Below are positions 1 through 6,217 of a stretch of 8,386 nt of DNA, piece after piece. Both the position numbers and the translations under genes were made by a program. Under the pieces are notes generated by a model. That model made no database searches. It saw only the letters and a program-made list of their open reading frames with translations, and was not told the DNA's origin. The number at the start of each line of letters is the position of its first letter. The first letter of the stretch is position 1. This DNA comes from Hyphomicrobiales bacterium (GTDB lineage Bacteria; Pseudomonadota; Alphaproteobacteria; Rhizobiales; Devosiaceae): NCBI GenBank assembly GCA_026989045.1, contig JALSJY010000238.1, positions 1 through 8,386 of the forward strand, written 5' to 3'.

Positions 1-1596
1 AATGAATTGATTGAATTGCTTGAGGTGGCTGCAGGAAAGGCAAAAACTGTAAGCTTAATGGAACAAGCTCTTGCCTATGTTTCTGTAGTAAAAGCTATTG
101 AGAAGTCAGGGCTTGAAAGAGCGCATGGATCAGCTGGATTTTCTAATGGATCTTTTGCTGAGGATATTTATAAAAAATTTATTACGCAAAAATCTTCAAG
201 CGATATTCATATAGAATATTTTAAAAATTTTGCTACTGCGCAAGAGCTGGACGATTATAAAAAAATAGAAAATTCAACCACTGCAATAGCGGTAGAAAAA
301 ATGCGCCAATCAGCTTATGGAGCTCCATTTGGAAACTCAATTATAGGAATAAGTGCAACAAATTGGTATAATGTTGCAACAGATAGAATTTCTGAATTTG
401 TTAATTTAGAGAAAACTCTAGTAAAAGACTTATTACACGAAGCCCAAAAAGAAGCCGATGCAGCTAATTCTGCTCTATGGATAATTTTAGCAATTAATGC
501 TGCTATTCTTTTAGGCACGCTAATTCTTGGAATTGTGATTATTCGCTCCATTACTGGGCCAATTGGTAATTTAAATAAAACCATGTCCGTTTTAGCTGAA
601 GGGAATTTTGAAGTAGAAATTCCTGGCATGCAAAGCCAAGATGAAATTGGTGACATGTCCCGTGCAGTTGAAGTGTTTAAGCAAAGTGGAATTGAGCGCA
701 TTCGATTAGAAAAAGATAATGAAGAGGAGGGTCTTTTACGTGCGCAAAGGCAAGAAAAAGTCGATAATCTTATCTCAAGCTTTCGTGTCACAGTTGGCGA
801 TGCACTTGAGCAGGTATCAAGCAACACATCTTCAATGTCCAGCGTTGCAAATACTCTAACAACAATTGCCAATAACACTTCAGGTCAAGCCAATGAAGCA
901 GCAAATGCCTCTCAATCTGCATCAGAAAATGTGCAGGCAGTGGCCGCCGCTGCCGAGCAGCTTGCAGCATCTATTGAAGAGATTTCAAGGCAGGTTTCAA
1001 AAACAAATACAATTGTTAATGATGCCAATGAGGCGGCAAATTCAACCAATGAAAAAGTGACAGCTCTTGCCGCAGCGGCGCAAAAAATCGGTGATGTTAT
1101 TTCGCTTATTCAAGATATTGCAGAGCAGACCAATCTGCTTGCGCTTAACACTTCAATTGAAGCGGCACGTGCCGGTGAAGCGGGTAAGGGATTTGCGGTG
1201 GTTGCCTCTGAGGTTAAAAGCCTAGCTAATCAGACAGCAACAGCAACAGAGGAAATATCTTCACAAATTGCTGATATTCAAAGTTCAACCTCTGATGCAG
1301 TGGTGGCGATTGAAGAGATTAGTCGCACAATGAATGAGGTGAACTCATACACCGCCTCAATTGCATCTGCCGTTGAAGAGCAGGGAGCAGCAACTGCCGA
1401 AATTTCACAATCAGTAGCCCAAGCCGCCTCTGGAACAAGACAAGTGGTTGGCTCGATGGAAATTGTGACATCATCGGTTGATGAAACCAATTCAAGCGCT
1501 AGCCAAGTGCTAGAAACATCAGAGGGTGTATCAACACAGGCAAAATTATTGCGTGAAACGGTTGATCAATTCCTCTCAGAGGTTGCAGCAGCTTAA
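1..1596 (+). CDS. Methyl-accepting chemotaxis protein with NIT-like sensor domain (5' end missing)
   Basis: Chemoreceptor, expected in the inner membrane, that passes a ligand signal to CheA/CheW. The frame is open from base 1; the TTG at 7 is just an internal codon, so the N-terminus, with the expected first membrane helix, lies upstream of the window. The extracytoplasmic part (about 40-470) carries a GLERAHGSAGF stretch followed by helical segments, which resembles the nitrate/nitrite-sensing NIT domain of alphaproteobacterial receptors. A hydrophobic helix (about 475-552) leads into HAMP (about 540-690, with the DEIGDM motif) and then the signalling domain. The hairpin tip is recognisable as IAEQTNLLALNTSIEAARAG followed by EAGKGFAVVASEV. 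Glu/Gln- and Ala/Ser-rich helices on both sides are possible methylation regions. There is no NWETF-like C-terminal pentapeptide. The receptor assignment is firm; the ligand (nitrate or nitrite) is inferred from domain resemblance only. A terminator follows 20 bases after the stop codon. Confidence 0.93.
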   Translation, partial: NELIELLEVAAGKAKTVSLMEQALAYVSVVKAIEKSGLERAHGSAGFSNGSFAEDIYKKFITQKSSSDIHIEYFKNFATAQELDDYKKIENSTTAIAVEKMRQSAYGAPFGNSIIGISATNWYNVATDRISEFVNLEKTLVKDLLHEAQKEADAANSALWIILAINAAILLGTLILGIVIIRSITGPIGNLNKTMSVLAEGNFEVEIPGMQSQDEIGDMSRAVEVFKQSGIERIRLEKDNEEEGLLRAQRQEKVDNLISSFRVTVGDALEQVSSNTSSMSSVANTLTTIANNTSGQANEAANASQSASENVQAVAAAAEQLAASIEEISRQVSKTNTIVNDANEAANSTNEKVTALAAAAQKIGDVISLIQDIAEQTNLLALNTSIEAARAGEAGKGFAVVASEVKSLANQTATATEEISSQIADIQSSTSDAVVAIEEISRTMNEVNSYTASIASAVEEQGAATAEISQSVAQAASGTRQVVGSMEIVTSSVDETNSSASQVLETSEGVSTQAKLLRETVDQFLSEVAAA

Positions 1597-1616
1597 TTGC
1601 AGATATAATAAAGTTT

Positions 1617-1643
1617 AAAAATGGCGCATTTTGCGCCATTTTT
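1617..1643 (+). terminator. Intrinsic terminator after the chemoreceptor gene
   Basis: Perfect inverted repeat: AAAAATGGCGCA, loop TTT, TGCGCCATTTTT. The 12-bp stem has a GC-rich core (GGCGC) and ends in a five-T run, 20 bases after the mcp stop. Since an A-run precedes the stem, it could also act on the opposite strand, but no gene converges on it here. Confidence 0.9.
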
Positions 1644-1677
1644 CGTAAGTTTAATTCCTAAAATGAAAAACTTCAAT

Positions 1678-1699
1678 CATATAAACATTTCTTTATATG
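1678..1699. promoter_or_regulatory. Candidate regulator-binding palindrome upstream of ahcY
   Basis: Perfect 8+8 bp inverted repeat CATATAAA - CATTTC - TTTATATG, centred about 98 bases upstream of the ahcY ATG and ending 4 bases before the proposed -35 box. It is AT-rich with no T-tract, so an operator is more likely than a terminator. In many Proteobacteria ahcY and methionine-cycle genes are controlled by SahR, an ArsR-family regulator that senses S-adenosylhomocysteine. Assigning this site to SahR is inference; I did not compare it with a binding matrix. Confidence 0.5.
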
Positions 1700-1703
1700 T
1701 TTC

Positions 1704-1732
1704 TTGTAAGCTGAGAAAACTAGGCGTATAAC
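1704..1732 (+). promoter_or_regulatory. Candidate housekeeping promoter for ahcY
   Basis: A TTGTAA -35-like hexamer (1704-1709) and a TATAAC -10-like hexamer (1727-1732) are separated by 17 bases, the usual sigma-70 spacing. Transcription would start near 1739, leaving a leader of roughly 45-50 bases. The -10 lies inside a small inverted repeat (GGCGT-ATA-ACGCC, 1723-1735) that may be coincidental or a second control site. The leader is too short for a known SAH or SAM riboswitch. Confidence 0.45.
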
Positions 1733-1776
1733 GCCATAAATAAATATTATTTGATAACATTAAAATTAAACATTAT

Positions 1777-1780
1777 AGGA
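1777..1780 (+). promoter_or_regulatory. Ribosome binding site fixing the ahcY start
   Basis: AGGA lies 6 bases before the ATG at 1787. It supports that start over the in-frame TTG at 1751, which has no Shine-Dalgarno sequence in front and would add 12 residues not found at the start of the AhcY relatives I know. Confidence 0.75.
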
Positions 1781-1786
1781 AAAAAC

Positions 1787-3190
1787 ATGAGTGCGCCTTT
1801 TACAGATTATGCCGTTAAAGATATGAGCTTAGCCGATTTCGGACGTAAAGAAATCGCGATGGCTGAAATAGAAATGCCGGGACTTATGGCAATTCGTCAA
1901 GAGTTTACTGCAAGCCAGCCGCTTAAAGGCGCACGCATTGCTGGCTCTTTACACATGACAATTCAAACTGCTGTGTTAATTGAAACACTTGTTGCGCTTG
2001 GTGCAGAGGTGCGCTGGGCAAGTTGCAATATTTTTTCAACTCAAGATCATGCCGCCGCTGCGATTGCCGCAGCTGGTATTCCTGTTTTTGCTCACAAGGG
2101 TGAAACGCTTGAAGAATATTGGGATTTTGCTGATAAAATTATTGATTGGGGTAATGGTGAAACTGCCAATTTGATACTTGATGATGGCGGCGATGCTACA
2201 ATGTTGGTATTATTAGGCGCAAAGGCTGAAACTGATCCATCAGTGCTTGATCACCCAAAATCTGAGGAAGAAGAATATTTTTACGCACAAATTAAAAAGC
2301 GTCTCGCTAGTGAGCCTAATTTTTATTCTAAAGTTCGTGCTAATATTAAGGGTGTTTCAGAAGAAACAACTACAGGCGTGATGCGTCTTTATCAATTACA
2401 CGAAAAGGGCGACCTGCCTTTTCCTGCTATTAACGTCAATGATAGTGTTACAAAATCAAAATTTGACAATAAATATGGCTGTCGCGAAAGCCTAGTTGAT
2501 GCCATTCGTCGTGGAACAGATGTTATGATGGCTGGCAAAGTGGCTATTGTTTGTGGTTATGGCGATGTTGGTAAAGGTTCAGCGCAATCACTTGCTGGTG
2601 CTGGCGCTAGAGTTTTGGTTACTGAGGTTGATCCAATTTGTGCATTACAAGCAGCAATGGACGGGTTTGAGGTTGTGCGTCTTGCAGAAGATGCGCATCG
2701 TGCTGATATTGTTGTCACAACTACTGGTAACAAAGATATTGTGGCTATTGACGATATAAAAAAGCTTAAAGATATGGCTATTGTTTGTAATATTGGTCAT
2801 TTTGATAATGAAATTCAGGTTGCTGAATTGCAAAATTTCAAATGGACTAATGTTAAGCCGCAAGTTGATATTGTCGAACTTGATGAAGGTAAGCGCATTA
2901 TCTTGCTCTCGCAAGGTCGTTTGGTAAATCTTGGCAATGCAACGGGTCACCCAAGTTTTGTTATGTCTGCTTCATTTGCTAACCAAACATTGGCGCAAAT
3001 AGAATTATGGGCAAGAGCTGATGAATATGCACCAGGTGTGCATATTTTGCCAAAATTGCTTGATGAAAAAGTCGCAATGTTACATCTAGAAAAACTAGGT
3101 GTTAAATTAACTAAGCTAACAAAAGAGCAAGCTGACTATATTGGCGTAAGTCAAGATGGCCCGTTTAAACCCGAACACTATAGATATTAG
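1787..3190 (+). CDS. ahcY: S-adenosylhomocysteine hydrolase (adenosylhomocysteinase)
   Basis: Cytosolic NAD-dependent enzyme that reversibly splits S-adenosylhomocysteine into adenosine and homocysteine, removing the product inhibitor of SAM-dependent methylation. From the ATG at 1787 it has 467 residues, the normal length for alphaproteobacterial AhcY. The N-terminal substrate domain holds GSLHMTIQTA and ILDDGGDAT. SEETTTG (E193) and SVTKSKFDNKYGC (K223, D227, N228, C232) match the catalytic and NAD-contact residues known from mammalian SAH hydrolase. The Rossmann motif GYGDVGKG is at 257-264. The C-terminus ends GPFKPEHYRY, whose Lys and Tyr close over NAD of the partner subunit. A bacterial-type insertion relative to the shorter animal enzymes is present, and no key residue is missing. 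It probably has its own promoter and a nearby palindromic control site, and is separated from the next gene by two hairpins. Confidence 0.98.
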   Translation: MSAPFTDYAVKDMSLADFGRKEIAMAEIEMPGLMAIRQEFTASQPLKGARIAGSLHMTIQTAVLIETLVALGAEVRWASCNIFSTQDHAAAAIAAAGIPVFAHKGETLEEYWDFADKIIDWGNGETANLILDDGGDATMLVLLGAKAETDPSVLDHPKSEEEEYFYAQIKKRLASEPNFYSKVRANIKGVSEETTTGVMRLYQLHEKGDLPFPAINVNDSVTKSKFDNKYGCRESLVDAIRRGTDVMMAGKVAIVCGYGDVGKGSAQSLAGAGARVLVTEVDPICALQAAMDGFEVVRLAEDAHRADIVVTTTGNKDIVAIDDIKKLKDMAIVCNIGHFDNEIQVAELQNFKWTNVKPQVDIVELDEGKRIILLSQGRLVNLGNATGHPSFVMSASFANQTLAQIELWARADEYAPGVHILPKLLDEKVAMLHLEKLGVKLTKLTKEQADYIGVSQDGPFKPEHYRY

Positions 3191-3221
3191 TCTCGTCAAG
3201 CACTCTAATTAAAAAAAATAT

Positions 3222-3249
3222 TCACAAGAGGCAAATTTGCCTCTTGTGA
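3222..3249. repeat. Perfect 14+14 bp palindrome downstream of ahcY (terminator-like)
   Basis: The arms TCACAAGAGGCAAA and TTTGCCTCTTGTGA are exact reverse complements with no spacer, starting 31 bases after the ahcY stop. In RNA the centre would open into a small loop. On the + strand no T-run follows; instead an A-run (about 3211-3218) precedes it, so the T-tract of a classical terminator appears only when read on the - strand. It may end ahcY transcription without a U-tract, protect the 3' end, or stop antisense transcription heading into ahcY. It is clearly a strong structure; direction and role are uncertain. Confidence 0.7.
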
Positions 3250-3250
3250 G

Positions 3251-3287
3251 CCGAATCACTAGCCCTCTATGTTGAATAGTGATTCGG
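3251..3287. repeat. Second inverted repeat (11-bp stem, 15-base loop) before the kinase gene
   Basis: The arms CCGAATCACTA (3251-3261) and TAGTGATTCGG (3277-3287) pair perfectly around a 15-base loop. It begins one base after the preceding palindrome ends and finishes 47 bases before the kinase ATG at 3335. There is no T-tract after it. It could be part of a tandem termination or processing region for ahcY, a 5' leader structure for the kinase mRNA, or a protein-binding site. I see no convincing promoter between it and the kinase start. Confidence 0.6.
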
Positions 3288-3321
3288 GTTAATAAGAGAT
3301 GAATCTTATTTTTATTTTTTT

Positions 3322-3328
3322 AAAGGGA
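3322..3328 (+). promoter_or_regulatory. Ribosome binding site fixing the start of the DivL-like gene
   Basis: AAAGGGA sits 6 bases before the ATG at 3335. The earlier in-frame ATG at 3299 has a purine run (AAGAG) directly touching it, too close to serve, so 3335 is preferred. The 12 extra residues from 3299 would also put a second hydrophobic stretch ahead of the signal-like segment. Confidence 0.7.
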
Positions 3329-3334
3329 TATAAA

Positions 3335-5737
3335 ATGCGAGTGGGGCGTTTTTGCAATCGTTATAATTTAGCTACCCTTATAAGTGTATTTACATTGGGC
3401 ACACCAGCCTTTGCCGCCCCTATTTCCACAGGCAGTATTATTGAGATAGCTCCATTGCTAGTTATTTTTGGCGCACTAGTTTTTGGTATATTTAGCGCAA
3501 TTTATATTCGTCACCTGCAAAAGGCAAAAAAAGCAAGTGATCTTGCAGCGATAGAGCAGATAGCATCAATGCGCTCAAAGCTTGATAATTATGAAGTTTT
3601 ACTGGCGGGTCTGCCCCAGATTGTTATTATCTGGCCGCAAGAAGATTCTCGTCCCTCCATTCATGGTCAAAGTGAGATAGTTTTTGCAACAAATAATCTA
3701 TTAGAGAATATTGCAAATTTTTCAAATTGGTTAAGTGTTAAGGATGCGCAACATCTTAACAATCTCGTAAATGACCTTAAAGCTAATGCAAATATTTTTG
3801 AAGTGAGTTTAACAGGTTTAAATGGGCATATATTAAAAATTAGCGGTCATGTGCTTGGTGGGCGAGCGGCTCTTCGTATCAGACGAGAAAACCTATCTAA
3901 TGGGCAAATAGATAAGTTTTCATTAGAAGATAATGAGGCCGAAAAATTTATATTGTCATCGCTGACTTTCGCAGCTTTTATTTGCAATAATATGGGTGAA
4001 ATAATCTATACTAATCCAGCTTTTTCAGAAATTTCTCCAAAAATAAATAATACGAAATTACTCGAGGCGTTAAAACAAGCCCGCGCAGAAATGGAGCCAG
4101 TAAAAAAAGAAATAAAAGTTTTAAGTGATGATAATTATATGTTGAGTATCTCACAAAATAAAAATACCTATATTGGTTTTATAAAACCCAAAACATCAAA
4201 CTCAACCTCTTTAGATAAAAATAATTCTAATCAGGCTTCTTTTGAATATATTGATGCAATTTCAACCGCAATTATTGTTTTTGATGATAGGCAAAAAATA
4301 ATTCACTTTAACAAGTCTTTTTGTGACCTGTGGGATGTAAAGCCTGAGTGGTTAAAGTCTGGCTTAGATGAAAAGGCGCTTCTTAATCATTTGCGCACTA
4401 AAAGACAATTGCCCATCACAAGGAACTATAAAGAGTGGCGAGACGAGCACTTATCTTCTTATAAGCTTGAAAAAACACGTAAGGAAGAATGGCATCTTCC
4501 CGATGGTCGCCTTCTTAGCGTTAGTGCAGTCCCTACTTCAAGCACCAAGGGTGTCATCTATATCTATGAAGATTTAAGCAAAGCCATAGCGCTTGAAGCG
4601 CAAAATAATGCTTTAATGAAAGTTCAAAGGGAAACTCTTAATTCTTTGAGTGAGGGTGTTGCAGTGTTCGGCACAAATGGCTTACTGACTCTTTCTAATC
4701 CGTCACTTTCTTTTATGTGGAAATTGCCGATGAATGAGCTTGGTGAGCATCCTCATATTGATAAAATTGCAAAAACTTGCGCCAAAGCAATGCCAGATGA
4801 TGGCGCGCAAATTTGGAACTCCCTAAAGTCTGCTGTTTTTGATCTTAGTCCAAAAAGAGCTGATAAATCTGGCCGCTTAAAACTATCTGATGGGCGATTG
4901 ATTGAATATTCTGTCACTCGCCTTCCTGATGGTCAAACAATGATGACATTCATTGATGTAACGCAATCGGCTTCATTTGAAACCATGCTTAAAGAGCGCA
5001 ATGATGCATTAGTAATTGCCGACAGGCTTAAAGATACATTTGTGCAGAATGTTTCTTATGAATTACGCACTCCATTAACGGATATTATTGGTTTTACCGA
5101 CATGTTGATTTCTGATGAAACTGGCTCTCTTAATCAAAAACAACGTGATTATTCTCAATATATCAGAGCCTCCTCACAAACTCTTGCGGTTTTAATTGAT
5201 AATATTCTTGATTTAACGCATGCCGATGCAGGTATCCTTGAATTAGATATAAAAAAACAAGATATTGCCGCTTTAGTTGACAGTGCAAAGGCTGGTATTG
5301 TTGGCATGCTGAACTCTAGAAAGGGAGAGGTCGCAGTTAATTTAGAGGTTAAAATTGATGAAAAACTACCAGATTTTTATGCTGATGGAACACGCATAGT
5401 TCAGGTGCTTTATAATCTATTATCAAATGCAATTAGATTTTCAGATCCAGGCTCACAAATAAGCTTAAATATTACTAGCAGGAACGAGCGCATTATTTTT
5501 ACCATTGAAGATGAGGGCATTGGCATTAGCCAAGAGATGCAAACAGCTTTGTTTAAACGTTTTGAGAGCGAGGGTGAGCAGGGCCAACAAAGAGGTGCAG
5601 GCCTTGGCTTGGCAATTGTAAAAACCTTTGTTAATCTACACCAAGGGACAGTTTCACTTGAAAGCCGCAAGCCAAAAGGAACAAAAGTTATTGTTTCAAT
5701 TCCAAGTGGCAAGGCGCAACTATTGTCAGCGAAATGA
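3335..5737 (+). CDS. divL: DivL-like multi-PAS histidine-kinase homologue with Tyr at the phospho-acceptor site
   Basis: Membrane-anchored sensor-kinase-like protein, 800 residues. A signal-like segment (about 12-28, ending PAFAAP) and a membrane helix (about 35-57) are followed by three PAS-like regions (about 203-290, 303-415, 428-545), a dimerisation helix and an ATPase domain. The H-box reads VSYELRTPLT: Tyr575 replaces the usual His. This substitution is the hallmark of DivL, which in Caulobacter binds DivK and controls CckA, and thereby CtrA, instead of acting as an ordinary kinase. The ATP-binding part appears complete: N-box with N694 and N698, DEGIGI (726-731), GAGLGLAIV (754-762). 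Its place between ahcY and tsaE fits rhizobial genomes. The first PAS-like region is the most diverged. Role in the CckA/CtrA pathway is inferred from family and Tyr; an unrelated kinase that lost its His is the alternative. Its end overlaps tsaE. Confidence 0.82.
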   Translation: MRVGRFCNRYNLATLISVFTLGTPAFAAPISTGSIIEIAPLLVIFGALVFGIFSAIYIRHLQKAKKASDLAAIEQIASMRSKLDNYEVLLAGLPQIVIIWPQEDSRPSIHGQSEIVFATNNLLENIANFSNWLSVKDAQHLNNLVNDLKANANIFEVSLTGLNGHILKISGHVLGGRAALRIRRENLSNGQIDKFSLEDNEAEKFILSSLTFAAFICNNMGEIIYTNPAFSEISPKINNTKLLEALKQARAEMEPVKKEIKVLSDDNYMLSISQNKNTYIGFIKPKTSNSTSLDKNNSNQASFEYIDAISTAIIVFDDRQKIIHFNKSFCDLWDVKPEWLKSGLDEKALLNHLRTKRQLPITRNYKEWRDEHLSSYKLEKTRKEEWHLPDGRLLSVSAVPTSSTKGVIYIYEDLSKAIALEAQNNALMKVQRETLNSLSEGVAVFGTNGLLTLSNPSLSFMWKLPMNELGEHPHIDKIAKTCAKAMPDDGAQIWNSLKSAVFDLSPKRADKSGRLKLSDGRLIEYSVTRLPDGQTMMTFIDVTQSASFETMLKERNDALVIADRLKDTFVQNVSYELRTPLTDIIGFTDMLISDETGSLNQKQRDYSQYIRASSQTLAVLIDNILDLTHADAGILELDIKKQDIAALVDSAKAGIVGMLNSRKGEVAVNLEVKIDEKLPDFYADGTRIVQVLYNLLSNAIRFSDPGSQISLNITSRNERIIFTIEDEGIGISQEMQTALFKRFESEGEQGQQRGAGLGLAIVKTFVNLHQGTVSLESRKPKGTKVIVSIPSGKAQLLSAK

Positions 5738-6192
5738 AAATAAAACAAGTTTTTTTACCCAATGAAAATGCAACCAAAAAACTCGCTCAAGCAATTGGTG
5801 TATTAGTAAAGGCAGGTGATATGATTGCCCTTTATGGTGATTTGGGTGCAGGTAAAACTTGTTTTGCTCGCGCTATAATCAGATTTTTAATGAAAGATGA
5901 AAATTTAAATATCCCCTCACCAAGTTTTGCCTTGTTACAACCCTATCAAAAAGACAAACAGGTGATATTACATGTTGATCTTTATCGAATAAAACACCCA
6001 GATGAGGTTGAGGAGTTGGGTTTATTTGATGATGAAAATGCAATTATCTTCATCGAGTGGCCGCAAAATGCCCCCGATTTAACTAAAAATGCAGATTGGC
6101 AGATATATTTAGAGACTGGGGAAAATGGTCTTGGAAGGGTTGCTAAAGTTAAAAGTAAACATGAAATAAATTTAGCTGGTTTGGAAATATAA
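5734..6192 (+). CDS. tsaE: tRNA threonylcarbamoyladenosine biosynthesis ATPase TsaE
   Basis: P-loop ATPase that works with TsaB and TsaD to make N6-threonylcarbamoyladenosine at position 37 of ANN-decoding tRNAs; cytosolic. The 152 residues are the usual size for stand-alone TsaE. Walker A is GDLGAGKT (35-42), followed by the family motifs SPSFALL (62-68), HVDLYRI (80-86), EELGLFD and FIEWP. The start ATG overlaps the kinase stop (ATGA, 5734-5737) and has no good Shine-Dalgarno of its own, so translation is probably coupled to the upstream gene. In many Rhizobiales TsaE is fused to, or followed by, an aminoglycoside-phosphotransferase-like sugar kinase (AmgK type). Here the protein stops right after the TsaE domain and addB follows 25 bases later. 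Confidence 0.95.
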   Translation: MKIKQVFLPNENATKKLAQAIGVLVKAGDMIALYGDLGAGKTCFARAIIRFLMKDENLNIPSPSFALLQPYQKDKQVILHVDLYRIKHPDEVEELGLFDDENAIIFIEWPQNAPDLTKNADWQIYLETGENGLGRVAKVKSKHEINLAGLEI

Positions 6193-6217
6193 AACGGGAT
6201 AATATCTTACCTTAAAA

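Noticed and set aside
315..1490. Overlapping - strand and alternative + strand frames inside the chemoreceptor gene, the longest 187 codons on the - strand (315-878)
   Set aside because: The + strand frame encodes clear membrane, HAMP and signalling domains throughout; the others show no domain features.
1751..1786. Upstream in-frame TTG start for ahcY, adding 12 residues
   Set aside because: No Shine-Dalgarno precedes it, while AGGA stands 6 bases before the ATG at 1787 and the resulting N-terminus fits AhcY relatives.
1597..1786. SAH or SAM riboswitch upstream of ahcY
   Set aside because: Only a 12-bp terminator, an AT-rich palindrome and a short GGCGT/ACGCC repeat are visible; the predicted leader is about 50 bases, with no recognisable riboswitch core.
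2645..2950. A 101-codon - strand frame inside ahcY
   Set aside because: It lies opposite the strongly conserved NAD-binding domain of AhcY and resembles no known protein.
3299..3334. Upstream ATG at 3299 as the start of the DivL-like gene
   Set aside because: The purine run touches the ATG with no spacing; AAAGGGA is correctly placed for the ATG at 3335.
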